Origin: a bacterium
GTDB lineage: Bacteria > Krumholzibacteriota > Krumholzibacteriia > LZORAL124-64-63
Direction: 5' to 3'
NCBI GenBank assembly: GCA_016712675.1
Contig: JADJQR010000001.1
Coordinates: 558,001 to 622,000 of the forward strand
Length of the DNA stretch: 64,000 nt
The position numbers and the translations under genes were made by a program. The first letter of the stretch is position 1, and every line of letters starts with the position of its first letter. Positions 8,509 to 20,800 of this stretch are shown in pieces. The notes beneath the pieces are model-generated. The model had not been told where the DNA came from. It searched no databases and saw only the letters and a program-made list of their open reading frames with translations.

Positions 8509-9459
8509 ATGAAGCACCACCACCTGCACCCCGACCAGCGGCTCCGTATCGACCTCGAAGGCGGGGACAGCGTCGACCTGAGCCTGGGCCGGCTGATGGT
8601 GCCGCCGGGATCGCGAGTCTCCCTGCGCGACGACTTCGATCCCGCGTTCACGGCCGGCCTGCGCGACAAGGAGGCTGCGCACGGGCGCGTCGCCGCGAAC
8701 GTGGCACGGCTGTCAGATCTCCAGGAGAAGCTCTACGCGCAGGACACGTACGCGGTGCTTGCCATCTTCCAGGCCATGGACGCCGCGGGCAAGGACGGCG
8801 TGATCCGCCACGTCATGTCGGGCGTCAACCCGCAGGGCTGCCAGGTCACCAGCTTCAAGGTCCCCTCGGACGAGGAACTGGACCACGACTACCTCTGGCG
8901 GGCCGCGAAGGCGCTGCCGGCGCGTGGCATGATCGGCATCTTCAACCGGTCCTACTACGAGGAGGTGCTTGTCGTCCGCGTGCACCCGGAGTTGCTGGAG
9001 CGGCAGCGACTGCCGCGCGGCACGGCCGACGCCGGGATCTGGAACCGGCGCTATGGCGAGATCGCCGCCTTCGAGCAGTACCTGGCGCAGAACGGGATCG
9101 TCGTCCTGAAATTCTTCCTGAACGTCTCCAAGGAAGAGCAGCGCCAGCGCTTCCTGGCCCGCATCGACGAGCCGGAGAAGAACTGGAAGTTCTCGCTCGG
9201 GGACTACCGCGAGCGCGCCCACTGGAACGCGTACCAGCAGGCCTACGAGGAGATGCTGAACGGGACCAGCACCGACGTGGCGCCGTGGTTCGTGATCCCG
9301 GCGGACCGCAAGTGGTTCGCGCGACTGGCGGTGTCCGAGGTGATCTGTGCGGCGCTCGAGAAGCTGCCGCTGCACTTCCCGGCGACGGACGACGCGCGGC
9401 GCCGGGAACTGCAGGAAATCCGCGACGCGCTTGCGGGCGAGGCGCCGGACCCGGGCTGA
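8509..9459 (+). CDS. ppk2: Polyphosphate kinase 2 (PPK2)
   Basis: 316 residues. Transfers phosphate between inorganic polyphosphate and nucleoside di- or monophosphates in the cytosol. The P-loop is QAMDAAGKDGVI with Lys95, the form usual in PPK2 of class I/III. The Walker B-like IFNRSYYEEVLVVRVHP and the lid segment with paired Arg residues follow. The VNPQGCQVTSFKVP strand and KNWKFSLGDYRER are family signatures. Length matches single-domain PPK2 enzymes. A GGAGG-like site lies before ATG 8509. The direction of the reaction (NTP synthesis or polyP synthesis) cannot be read from the sequence. Confidence 0.93.
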   Translation: MKHHHLHPDQRLRIDLEGGDSVDLSLGRLMVPPGSRVSLRDDFDPAFTAGLRDKEAAHGRVAANVARLSDLQEKLYAQDTYAVLAIFQAMDAAGKDGVIRHVMSGVNPQGCQVTSFKVPSDEELDHDYLWRAAKALPARGMIGIFNRSYYEEVLVVRVHPELLERQRLPRGTADAGIWNRRYGEIAAFEQYLAQNGIVVLKFFLNVSKEEQRQRFLARIDEPEKNWKFSLGDYRERAHWNAYQQAYEEMLNGTSTDVAPWFVIPADRKWFARLAVSEVICAALEKLPLHFPATDDARRRELQEIRDALAGEAPDPG

Positions 9460-9549
9460 ATGCGACGTCTTTCGGGGCGTCGCCACGGCCCGGGCCGCAC
9501 GAACCGTGGGTCGCCCGATTGAGGCCACCCCTAAGGAAGGCAGGCCGCC

Positions 9550-9879
9550 ATGGCCCACCGCGACTGGTTCTGCGAGGACGTGCTCTCCGGCCTGCTGCCC
9601 GTGAAGACGGTGTGGGAGGACGAGCGCGTGCTGGCCTTCCATCACCCGCGTCCGAAATCGCCCATCCACGTCGTGGTCATCCCGCGGCAGCACGTGCCGT
9701 CGCTGGTGGACCCGCTCGCGCTGGATCCGGAGCTGCTGCGCTCGATGCTGGCCGCGATCCAGCACACGGCGCGCGCGCTCGAGCTGGACCGCCTGGGCTT
9801 CTTCGTGCGGGTGAACGCGTGCGCGCCGGGCGTCACGCCGCATATGCACTGGCATGTGCGGGGGCCGGGCGTCGATTGA
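9550..9879 (+). CDS. HIT-family nucleotide-binding protein
   Basis: 109 residues, close to the size of HINT-type HIT proteins. The catalytic histidine triad is His98, His100 and His102 in HMHWHV, followed by RGPG. The upstream SPIHVVVIPRQHVPSL strand is typical. Family members hydrolyse adenosine phosphoramidates or related nucleotides. An AAGGAAGG ribosome site precedes the start. It ends 37 bp before the convergent Fur-type gene. Confidence 0.88.
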   Translation: MAHRDWFCEDVLSGLLPVKTVWEDERVLAFHHPRPKSPIHVVVIPRQHVPSLVDPLALDPELLRSMLAAIQHTARALELDRLGFFVRVNACAPGVTPHMHWHVRGPGVD

Positions 9880-9916
9880 CGGGCGAAGCGGCGACGCCTG
9901 CGCCCGGATGCCGTGG

Positions 9917-10339
9917 TCAATCGCGGGAGGGGGGCTCGCGACGCCGGCGACCGCGCATGACCACCATCCACGAATCCACGGACAGGCCTGCCAGTTCATC
10001 CAGCCGACCCACGTCGACGGCATCCCAGGGCACGTCGACGATCTCGCCCGTGTCCTCGTCGATGAAGTGGTGGTGCCGGGCGGTGTTGGCATCGCAGACC
10101 GCGACGCCGCCCTCGAGCTGGTGGATCCGCAGCAGGCCCTTCTCCATGAACAGCCTTATCGTGTTGTAGACCGTCGCGCGCGAGACCATCGGGAAGTCGC
10201 GGCGAACTTCCGCCAGCACCTCGTCGGCGGTGGGGTGGCGGTCGGTGTGCAGCACGAAGCGCGCGATGGCGACGCGCTGGGCCGAAGGCTGGATGCCATG
10301 GTCCTGGAGAAACCCGCTGAGGCGCTCGTGGTCCGTCAT
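9917..10339 (-). CDS. Fur-family regulator, probably PerR-like
   Basis: 140 residues from the ATG at 10337-10339. The winged-helix half holds QRVAIARFVLHTDRHPTADEV and the recognition helix VSRATVYNTIRLF. The metal-binding half holds ARHHHFIDEDTGEIVDV. The paired CxxC structural zinc motifs of many Fur and PerR proteins are missing; only one Cys is present (VAVCD). It is divergent from katG with a shared palindrome between them, the classic arrangement of a peroxide sensor and its target, so PerR-like control of katG is the likely job. An upstream extension to 10423 would run through the operator and was rejected. Confidence 0.88.
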   Translation of the reverse strand: MTDHERLSGFLQDHGIQPSAQRVAIARFVLHTDRHPTADEVLAEVRRDFPMVSRATVYNTIRLFMEKGLLRIHQLEGGVAVCDANTARHHHFIDEDTGEIVDVPWDAVDVGRLDELAGLSVDSWMVVMRGRRRREPPSRD

Positions 10340-10404
10340 GCCCCGAGAATAGGGAACGGTCCAAACGGCCGCAATGGCGATCGCGACGGATTCCAGAAAT
10401 ATAC

Positions 10405-12734
<2,330 letters not shown>

Positions 12735-12764
12735 CGGACGTGGGTCCGGACGGACGCGTGCGCG

Positions 12765-12786
12765 GCGGGGGGCGTCGGTCCCCCGC
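12765..12786 (+). terminator. Hairpin after katG
   Basis: A 7-bp perfect stem (GCGGGGG / CCCCCGC) with an 8-nt loop, 30 bp after the katG stop. No U-run follows. Confidence 0.35.
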
Positions 12787-12842
12787 TGCCGCTATCTTGT
12801 CGCCGACGGCCCGCCGTCACGCGGACCGGAGCGGAGGCGACC

Positions 12843-14315
12843 ATGAGGATCCTGCTGGTGGAGCCGCGCACGCCCGAGACGTTCTGGAGCCTGCGCCATG
12901 CCCTGCGCTTCGTGGGCAAGCGGGCGGCCAACCCGCCGCTGGGACTGCTGACGGTGGCCGGGCTGCTGCCGCGCGCGTGGTCGCTGCGCCTGGTCGACCT
13001 GAACACGCGCGACCTGGACGATGCCGACCTGCTCTGGGCCGACTGGGTGATGGTCAGCGGCATGGAGATCCACCGCAAGGCCGTCACCGCGCTGGCCCGC
13101 CGCTGCCGCGACCTGGGGCGGCCGCTGATCGGCGGCGGCCCGCTGTTCGGCGGCGAGGCGGACGCCGAACTCGGCGTTCCGCACGTCGTGGTCGGCGAGG
13201 CGGAGGAACTGGCCCACGAACTGGTGGCCGACCTGTGCCGGGGCCGCCTGCGCCCGCGCTACGTGTCGCCGCGCTTCCCGGACCTCGCGTTGACCCCGCT
13301 GCCGCGCTGGGACCTGCTGGACCTGCGCCACTACGCCACCATGTCGGTGCAGTCGTGTCGCGGCTGCCCGTTCGACTGCGAATTCTGCGACGTCGTGGCC
13401 CTGAACGGCCGCCGCCCGCGCACGAAAGCACCGGACCGGTTCGTTGCCGAGCTGGAGAGCCTGCGCGAGCGCGGCTGGCAGGGCCCCGTGTTCGTGGTCG
13501 ACGACAACTTCGTCGGCGACCCGCGCCGCTGCCGCGAGCTGCTGCTGGCGGTCATCGACTGGCGCGTCCGGACCGGTTCGCGCATGACCTTCCTGACCGA
13601 GGCCTCGGTGAACATGGCGGCCGCGCCCGAGCTGCTGCAGCTGATGGTCGCGGCCGGCTTCAAGAAGGTCTTCCTGGGCCTGGAGACGCCCAGCGCCGCC
13701 AGCCTGCGCGAATGCCGCAAGCTGCAGAACCTGAGGGGCGACCTGGCGCAGAGCGTGCTGACCATCCAGGCGGCAGGGCTGGAGGTCATGGGCGGCTTCA
13801 TCGTGGGCTTCGACAGCGACGAGCCCGACATCTTCCAGCGGCAATTCGAGTTCATCCAGAGGACCGGCGTCGTCACGGCGATGGTCGGGCTGCTCCAGGC
13901 CATGCCCCGCAGCCGGCTGTACCGGCGCCTGGCCGGCGAGGGCCGGCTCCGCGCCACCGGCTTCGGCGACAACACCAGCGTCAACTTCAACTTCGAACCG
14001 CGCCTGGACGCCGACTTCCTGGTCGAGAACTACCGGCAGCTGATGCGGCGGCTGTACGAACCCCGCGCCTACTACCAGCGCATCCGCGTGTTCCTGGACG
14101 CCCATCATCCTGCCGGCCCGCGCCCGCGCCTGACCTGGCCCGATCTCGGGGCGGCTTTGCGTTCGGTGTGGGTCATGGGGATCCGGCACCGGGGCCGGCG
14201 CGCCTACTGGGGGTTCCTGGCCACCACCCTGGCGCGCCATCCCAACCAGTTCGGCGTGGCGATGACGATGGCGATCATGGGCCACCATTTCCGGATCGTG
14301 GCGGCCGGGCTCTGA
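12843..14315 (+). CDS. B12-binding domain radical SAM protein (DUF4070 type)
   Basis: 490 residues. The N-terminal ~150 residues are a cobalamin-binding-like Rossmann domain (MRILLVEPRTP start, LIGGGPLFGG). The radical SAM core starts at about 165 with the [4Fe-4S] motif Cys175-x3-Cys179-x2-Cys182 (GCPFDCEFCDV). Later come the FLGLETPS and GGFIVGFDSD strands typical of this group, and a C-terminal helical extension of the DUF4070 type. Members modify lipids or small molecules (for example hopanoid methylation and epimerisation), but the substrate cannot be told here. A GGAGG site precedes ATG 12843. No obvious pathway genes lie beside it. Confidence 0.88.
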   Translation: MRILLVEPRTPETFWSLRHALRFVGKRAANPPLGLLTVAGLLPRAWSLRLVDLNTRDLDDADLLWADWVMVSGMEIHRKAVTALARRCRDLGRPLIGGGPLFGGEADAELGVPHVVVGEAEELAHELVADLCRGRLRPRYVSPRFPDLALTPLPRWDLLDLRHYATMSVQSCRGCPFDCEFCDVVALNGRRPRTKAPDRFVAELESLRERGWQGPVFVVDDNFVGDPRRCRELLLAVIDWRVRTGSRMTFLTEASVNMAAAPELLQLMVAAGFKKVFLGLETPSAASLRECRKLQNLRGDLAQSVLTIQAAGLEVMGGFIVGFDSDEPDIFQRQFEFIQRTGVVTAMVGLLQAMPRSRLYRRLAGEGRLRATGFGDNTSVNFNFEPRLDADFLVENYRQLMRRLYEPRAYYQRIRVFLDAHHPAGPRPRLTWPDLGAALRSVWVMGIRHRGRRAYWGFLATTLARHPNQFGVAMTMAIMGHHFRIVAAGL

Positions 14316-14411
14316 GGCGACGCGGCGTGTCGACATAAAGCATTACTTTACAATTGGTTGAAGATGACGCTATTCTCGTCGATCGTGACGCCATGGTGCC
14401 CACAGGCGTGG

Positions 14412-14440
14412 TTGACAAGGACTCAAACATATGTTTTAAT
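14412..14440 (+). promoter_or_regulatory. Promoter of the tetR-RND efflux operon
   Basis: A perfect -35 TTGACA (14412-14417), 17-nt spacer and -10 TTTAAT (14435-14440), giving a leader of about 36 nt before GTG 14483. The strongest promoter match in the window, overlapped by the operator below, consistent with a repressed but powerful efflux promoter. Confidence 0.7.
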
Positions 14441-14462
14441 TATGCGAATGAAACATACGTTG
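14425..14462. promoter_or_regulatory. Paired TetR-type operators
   Basis: The perfect palindrome AAACATATGTTT (14425-14436) lies in the promoter spacer and -10. A near copy, AAACATACGTTG (14451-14462), begins 26 nt later just past the expected transcription start. Two related palindromes over the promoter of a TetR gene point to autoregulation. Confidence 0.55.
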
Positions 14463-14482
14463 CATTTCCGCGGAGACCGCCC

Positions 14483-15178
14483 GTGACCGAAGACCGGCAC
14501 GCCACCAAGGAACGCCTCCTGGACGCCGCCGAACGCCTCTTCGCCGAGAAGAGCTTCGACGAGGTGTCCATCCGCGAGCTGGCCCAGGCCGCGGACGCCA
14601 ACCTGGCGGCCGTGAACTACCACTTCCAGGGCAAGGAGAACCTGTTCTCCGAGGTGGTGCGCCGGCGCTTCCTGGTCCAGCGCGACCGCAGCCTCGCGGC
14701 CTTGACGAAGGCCGTGGACGCCGGCGGCGAGCGGCCGGCGCTGGACACCATCATCCGGGCGATCGTCGATTCCTACCTGCAGGGGGCGCTGGCCACGCAG
14801 GAAGGCGCGCGCGTGATGGCGCTGATCGCCCGCGAGATGCACGCGAGCGGCCCGAGCCGGCACGTGAGCGCGTTCGGCGAGATGATCGCCCCGGTGTTCG
14901 CCGCCTTCTCGGCCGCGATGCTGCGGGCGCGGCCGAACCTGAGTGTCGACCAGGCGAACTGGCTGATCGCCAGCGTCGTCGGCCAGGTTCACCACTTCAT
15001 CATGCGCCGCTTCAAGTACGAAGGATTGCCCGCGGGCGATCCCGTGCGCGCGTTCATGGCGCACGCGTTCCCCGTGCTCGGCGAGCCGGTCGACGTGTAT
15101 ATCGCGCGGGCGACCGACCACATCACGCGGTTCTCGACGGCCGCCATCGACGCCATGTATCCGGAGGTCACGCCATGA
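14483..15178 (+). CDS. TetR-family repressor of the efflux operon
   Basis: 231 residues from GTG 14483, chosen because GGAG lies about 8 nt upstream and because the frame upstream of it contains the promoter and operators. The DNA-binding domain is at about 7-58 (TKERLLDAAERLFAEKSF, then SIRELAQAADANLAAVNYHF). The C-terminal domain resembles the CerR/YbiH type (DUF1956-like). Its stop overlaps the next start by 4 nt (ATGA), so it is the first gene of a four-gene operon and probably represses it until a toxic ligand binds. Confidence 0.9.
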   Translation: MTEDRHATKERLLDAAERLFAEKSFDEVSIRELAQAADANLAAVNYHFQGKENLFSEVVRRRFLVQRDRSLAALTKAVDAGGERPALDTIIRAIVDSYLQGALATQEGARVMALIAREMHASGPSRHVSAFGEMIAPVFAAFSAAMLRARPNLSVDQANWLIASVVGQVHHFIMRRFKYEGLPAGDPVRAFMAHAFPVLGEPVDVYIARATDHITRFSTAAIDAMYPEVTP

Positions 15179-16683
15179 CGCGGGTCAACCCGTGGCTTGC
15201 CTGCCTGGTCCCGCTGCTCCTGACGGCCGGCTGCGCCGTCGGGCCCGACTATTCGCGGCCGGCGCTGCAGGCGCCGGTGCCGCAGGCCTGGACGGGCTCT
15301 GCCGTGCCGGCGACCGCGGCCGGCGACAGTGCGCGGCCGGCACGGCTCGCGGTCGCGGGCGAAGCCGGCGCTGCCGGGCGCTGGTGGGAGTCGTTCGGCG
15401 ACACCACGCTCAACCGGCTGGTCGACCAGGCGCTGGCGCACAACCCCCAGCTCGACCAGGCCGCCGCGCGCGTGCTCGAGGCGAGGGCCGGCGTCACCGG
15501 CGCCGCCTCGCCGCGCTGGCCGACGCTGGAGATCGGCGGGCAGCTGTCGCGCGCCAAGTCCAGCGAGGACGTGCTGCTGTTCGGTCCGCTTTACAGCAGC
15601 AGCTCCAGCGCGTCGGTCACCGCGCGCTGGGAACTGGACCTGTGGGGGCGCCTGGCCCGCGGCGAGCAGGCGGCGCGGGCCGCGCTGCTGGCCGGCGAGC
15701 ACAACCGGCGCGCAGTGCTGCAGGGCCTGATCGCCGATGTCGTGCGCGGCTGGCTGACCGCGGGCGAGCTGGAACTGCAGGTGGCGCTCACCGAACGGAC
15801 CATCGCCAGCTACCAGGACAGCTACCGCATGGTCGAGGAACGCTACCGTCGCGGGCTGGTCGGTCCCCTGGACCTGCACCTGGCAGGCCAGAACCTGTCG
15901 GCGGCGCAGGCCCAGCTGCCGGCGTTCCGCCAGCAGCTGGCCGTGGCCCGTCGCGGGCTGGAAGTGCTGGCCGGCCGCTACCCCACGGGGCTGCCGCTGA
16001 CGGGCGTGACGGGGGACGGTCCGCCGCTGCCCGCGCCGCTGGCGCCGGTGCCGGCCGGGCTGCCCTCTGAGCTCCTCGATCGCCGGCCGGACCTGCTGGC
16101 GGCTGAAGCCAGCCTGGCGGCCGCGGTCGCGCGCATCGGCCAGGCCAAGGGCGCGCTGTTCCCGCGCCTGAGCCTGACCGCCGACGGCGGCACGCGCAGC
16201 CGCGACATAGCGGACCTGTTCGCCCAGGGCACCGATGCCTGGTCGCTGGTCGGCAACCTGGTGATGCCGCTGCTGAATCGCGGCGCCACGCGGTCCCAGG
16301 TCGAGGTTGCCGAGGCGCGGGCGCGCGAGGCCGTGGCTGCGTATCGCGGCGCGGTGCTGCGCGCCTTCGCCGAGGTGGAGAACGCCCTGGACCAGGACCT
16401 CAACCAGCAGGAGCGCGAGCGCCATCTGGCTGCCTCGGCGGCCAGCGCGCGCAGCGCCGTCCAGCTGGCAGAGGAACGTTACCAGCGAGGCCTGGACGGC
16501 CTGCTGACTACGCTCGAGTCGCAACGGCGCCTGTTCACCGTCGAGAGCAGCCTGCTGGCCGCCCAGCGCGAGCGCAGGGTCGCCAGGGTCGAGCTGATCC
16601 GCGCCCTGGGTGGCAGCTGGGATGCGGACGCCGCCATCGCCCATCATGAGGCCGCCACCAAGCCTGAAGGAGAACGCCCGTGA
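15175..16683 (+). CDS. RND efflux outer-membrane factor lipoprotein (NodT/OprM family)
   Basis: 502 residues. A lipoprotein signal peptide ends at Cys20 (LLLTAGC), followed by the family opening VGPDYSRP. Two repeated helical hairpin regions follow, including WWESFGDTTLNRLVDQALAHNPQL and the ARWELDLWGRLARG motif near 140. The end ELIRALGGSWD is typical. It forms the trimeric TolC-like exit duct for the permease encoded two genes downstream. The 4-nt overlaps at both ends show tight coupling. Confidence 0.94.
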   Translation: MTRVNPWLACLVPLLLTAGCAVGPDYSRPALQAPVPQAWTGSAVPATAAGDSARPARLAVAGEAGAAGRWWESFGDTTLNRLVDQALAHNPQLDQAAARVLEARAGVTGAASPRWPTLEIGGQLSRAKSSEDVLLFGPLYSSSSSASVTARWELDLWGRLARGEQAARAALLAGEHNRRAVLQGLIADVVRGWLTAGELELQVALTERTIASYQDSYRMVEERYRRGLVGPLDLHLAGQNLSAAQAQLPAFRQQLAVARRGLEVLAGRYPTGLPLTGVTGDGPPLPAPLAPVPAGLPSELLDRRPDLLAAEASLAAAVARIGQAKGALFPRLSLTADGGTRSRDIADLFAQGTDAWSLVGNLVMPLLNRGATRSQVEVAEARAREAVAAYRGAVLRAFAEVENALDQDLNQQERERHLAASAASARSAVQLAEERYQRGLDGLLTTLESQRRLFTVESSLLAAQRERRVARVELIRALGGSWDADAAIAHHEAATKPEGERP

Positions 16684-17852
16684 GCCCGAAGACCCTTCGC
16701 AGCCTTCTGGGGGCCGCGGCCATCGTCGTGGTCGGCCTGCTCGTCACGGTGATCCTGATCAAGACGGCCAGTCGCCCCGAGCGCCAGGTGCCGCCGCCGT
16801 CGCGCCCGGTGGTTGCCGTGTACGAGGTGGCCGCCGACCAGGAACCGGTGCGCATCCGCGGTTTCGGCTCGGTCAGGGCCAAACGCTCGGTCGAGCTGGT
16901 GGCCGAGGTGCGCGGACGCGTGGTGATGGTGTCGCCCCGGCTGGAGCCGGGTGCGTACGTCAGCGCCGGCGAGGTGCTGTTGCGCCTGGACGACACCGAC
17001 TACGCGCTGGCCGCCGCGCAGGCGCGCGCCAACGTCGCGCAGGCCGAGGTCACGCTGGCCCAGGCGCAGGAGGAGGCGCAGGTGGCACGCCGCGAGTGGG
17101 AGCAGCTCGGCGCCGCGGCCGACGGTGACGGCGCGGCCGGTGAGCCGGGCCCGCTGGTGCTGCGCCTGCCCCAGCTCAACCTGGCCCGCGCCAACCTGGA
17201 CGCCGCGCGGGCGGCGCTGCGTCAGGCTGAAGTCAACCTGTCGCGCTGCGCGTTGACCGCCCCCTTCGACGGCCGCGTGCGGCAGGCCGACCTGGACGTC
17301 GGCGACTTCGTGGCTGCCGGCGCGGCCGTCGGCTCGGTCTACGCCACGGACCTGGCCGAGGTCACGGTGCCGGTGGCCGACGCCGACCTGGCCTGGATCA
17401 CCGTGGGCAGCCAGGGTGATGGCGCGCATCCCGTCGAGGTGGGCGCAGACTTCGCGGGCGCCCGCCACGTCTGGCCCGGCCGCGCGGTGCGCCTGGGCGG
17501 CGCCATCGACGCGCGCAGCCGCCAGGTCCCGGTGATCGTCGAGATTCCCGATCCCTACCGCGGCGAGGGCGGGCGGCCCGCGTTGACCGAGGGCATGTTC
17601 GTCGAGGTCCTGTTCTCCTGCCCGCCGCCGGCCGGCGCGATGGTCATTCCGCGGACGGCGCTGCGCCCCGACGACATCGTCTGGGTGGTCGGTGCGGACG
17701 GGAAGCTGTCCCTGCGGCAGGTGGCCGTCGCGCGCGCCGACATTGCGCAGGCGGTCATCACCGGCGGCCTGGCCGTCGGTGAGCGCGTCTGCGTGAGCGC
17801 GCTGCAGTACGTCACTGACGGCATGGAGGTCCGGGTGGGGGGCGACCGATGA
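16680..17852 (+). CDS. RND periplasmic adaptor (membrane fusion protein)
   Basis: 390 residues from a GTG that overlaps the previous stop. An N-terminal membrane anchor lies at about 10-30. It has the split barrel-sandwich (lipoyl) halves (VRGRVVMVSPRLEPGAYVSAGEVLLRLDD and LTAPFDGRVRQADLDVGDFV), between them an alpha-helical hairpin with Ala/Gln-rich repeats, and then a beta-barrel domain. It bridges the inner-membrane permease and the outer-membrane factor in the periplasm. Confidence 0.93.
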   Translation: MSPKTLRSLLGAAAIVVVGLLVTVILIKTASRPERQVPPPSRPVVAVYEVAADQEPVRIRGFGSVRAKRSVELVAEVRGRVVMVSPRLEPGAYVSAGEVLLRLDDTDYALAAAQARANVAQAEVTLAQAQEEAQVARREWEQLGAAADGDGAAGEPGPLVLRLPQLNLARANLDAARAALRQAEVNLSRCALTAPFDGRVRQADLDVGDFVAAGAAVGSVYATDLAEVTVPVADADLAWITVGSQGDGAHPVEVGADFAGARHVWPGRAVRLGGAIDARSRQVPVIVEIPDPYRGEGGRPALTEGMFVEVLFSCPPPAGAMVIPRTALRPDDIVWVVGADGKLSLRQVAVARADIAQAVITGGLAVGERVCVSALQYVTDGMEVRVGGDR

Positions 17853-20800
17853 ACGGCCTGATCCGCTGGTTCGCCCACAACCACGTCGCGGCCAACCTGC
17901 TCATGGTGCTGATCTGCTTTGCCGGCCTGATGAGCGCCGTGTCCATCAAGCAGGAGGTCTTTCCCGAGATCACGATGGACATGATCACCGTCAGCGTGCC
18001 CTACCTGGGCGCCACGCCGTCGGAGGTGGAGGAGGCGGTCTGCGTCCGCGTCGAGGAGGCGGTGCAGAGCGTCGACGGGATCAAGCAGATCACCTCGACC
18101 TCGGTCGAGGGCATGGGCGTGGTGACCATCGAGTTGGACCGGGGCACGGACCAGCGCAAGGCCCTGGACGACGTGAAGTCCGAGGTCGACCGCATCACGA
18201 CCTTCCCGGCGGAGACCGAGAAGCCCATCGTGACGCTGGTGGAGCCGCGCCAGCAGGTGATCGACGTGGTCATCCACGGCAACGTGCCCGAGCACACGAT
18301 GAAGCTCGTGGCAGACAAGGTCCGCGACGACCTGCTGGCCGTTCCCGACATCACGTACGTGGCCATCGCCGGCACGCGTCCGTTCGAGATCTCGATCGAG
18401 GTCAGCGAGCAGGCCCTGCAGGCCCACGGCCTGACCCTCGAGCAGGTGGTGCGCGCGGTGCAGGCGGGCAGCCTGGACCTGCCGGGCGGCTCGGTGAAGA
18501 CCGACGGCGGCGAAATCCTCGTCCGCACGAAGGGCCAGCTCTACACGGGCGAGGAGTTCGGGCGCCTCGTGGTCATCACCGCTCCGGACGGCACGGCCGT
18601 GACGCTGGACCGCCTTGCCACCGTGCACGACGGCTTCGAGGACGTGGATACGGCGTCGTTCATGGACGGCCAGCGTTCGGCCATCATCCAGGTCTACCGC
18701 ACCGGCGAGCAAGGTGTCCTGCGCGTCACCGAGGCGGCCAAGGCGTACGTCGAGACGAACCGCGGCAGCCTGCCGCCCGGAATCGGCATCACGACGTTCA
18801 ACGACCGCTCGGAGATCTACAAGAGCCGCATGGACCTGCTGCTCCGCAACGGCATCGCCGGTCTGGTGCTGGTCTTCATCTGCCTGGCGCTGACGCTGCA
18901 GTTCCGGCTGGCGCTGTGGGTCAGCCTGGGCATCGTCATCAGCTTCCTGGGCGCCTTCTGGGTCATTCCGAAGTTCGGCGTGTCGCTGAACATGATCTCG
19001 ATGTTCGCCTTCATCGTCTCGCTGGGCATCGTGGTGGACGACGCCATCGTTGTCAGCGAGAACGTCCATGCCTGGCGGGAGAAGGGCGTGGATCCGCAGA
19101 CCGCCGCGACCAAGGGCACGCTGGAGGTGGCGATCCCGGTCATCCTGGCCGTGCTCACGACGATCGCCGCCTTCCTGCCCCTGGCCTTCGTCGAAGGCAC
19201 GATGGGCTCGTTCATGTTCAACGTGCCGGTGGTCGTGATCGCGATCCTCTCGTTCTCGCTGATGGAGTCGCTGCTGATCCTCCCCGCGCACCTGGCAACC
19301 ATGAAGTCGGTGGGGCAGCAGGAATCCGACCGCGCGCAGCGCTGGTACGGCGGCCTGAAGGACCGGATCGATGCGGTGCTGACGGGCGTCGTCGAGCGCG
19401 CCTACCGGCCCAGCCTGAACTACGCACTGACCCACCGGCCCCTGGTGGTGGCCCTGGCCATCACGACGCTGCTGGTCACCGGCGGGTTCGTGGCCGGCGG
19501 GCATCTCAAGTTCACCTTCATGCCCAAGGTGGATGCCGACAACCTGGTCGCGGCGCTGACGCTGCCGCAGGGCACCACCGTCGAGGAGGCAGAGCGCGCG
19601 GTGAGGCAGCTGGAAGCGGCGCTGGAGCAGGTGCGGAGCGAGTTCGACGCCACCCACCCGGCCGACGCGCCCTCGGTCATCACGCACGTGGCGACATCGA
19701 TCGGCTCCCAGCCGCGGTCCAGCCAGGGCTCCCCCATGCAGGGCGGCGGCGGCTCCGCCGGTGGCGCGCACCTGGTGGAAGTCAACGCCGAGCTGTTGAA
19801 GGCGGAGATTCGCAACGTGCCCAGTCCCGACATGGCGCGGCGCTGGCGGGAACTGTGTGGACCCGTGACGGGCGCCGTCTCGCTGACATTCAGCGCCAAC
19901 CTGTTCCAGGGTGGCTCGCCGGTGAACGTCCAGTTGTCGTCGGCGGACACGGAGGACCTGCGTCGCGCGGCGCGTGAGCTGAAGGAGACGCTGTCCGGGT
20001 ACCCGGGCACGCTCGACATCGCCGACAGCTTCCGCGAGGGCAAGGTCGAGATGAAGCTGGGCTTGCGGCCGGAAGCCCGCACGCTGGGCCTGACGCTGGC
20101 CGATCTGGCGCGCCAGGTGCGGACCGGCTTCTACGGCGGCGAGGCGATGCGCATCCAGCGCGGCCGCGACGAAGTGAAGGTCATGGTCCGCTATCCGGAG
20201 GACGAGCGCCGCTCCCTGGGTCATATCGAGTCCATGCTGATCCGCACGCCGGCCGGAGACGAGGTGCCGTTCGGGCGCGTCGCGACGGTGGAGATCGGGC
20301 GCGGGTTCGCGGCCATCTCGCGCGCCGATCGCCAGCGCATCGTCACGGTCACCGCGGACGTGGACCAGGACCTGGCCAATGCCGAGGAGCTGAACGACGC
20401 CCTCAGGGCGGAGGTACTGCCGGCGCTGGTGGCTGCCCATCCCGGGCTGCGCTGGTCGATGGAAGGGGAACAGAAGCAGCAGGCGGAGTCGCTGGGCAGC
20501 CTCAAGCGCGGGTTCGTGCTGGCCGCGCTCATGATCTTCGTGCTGCTGGCCGTGCAGTTCCGCTCCTACAGCCAGCCGCTGATCATCATGACCGCCATCC
20601 CGTTCGGCCTGGTGGGCGCGGCCTGGGGCCACCTCCTGATGGGCCTCGACCTCACGCTGATCTCCGTGTTCGGCGTGGTGGCCCTCAGCGGCGTGGTGGT
20701 GAACGACTCGCTGATCATGATCGACTTCATCAACCGTGCCCGGGAAGAGGGCATGGATGCGACCACGGCCGTGCTGGAGTCCGGCATCCGCCGCTTCCGC

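Noticed and set aside
17555-20632. A 1025-codon open frame on the minus strand opposite the RND permease (and many similar long antisense frames, for example 34372-36030 plus and 36572-38515 plus)
   Set aside because: High GC removes stop codons in shadow frames. These have biased, low-complexity compositions, no recognisable domains, and lie exactly opposite well-supported genes.
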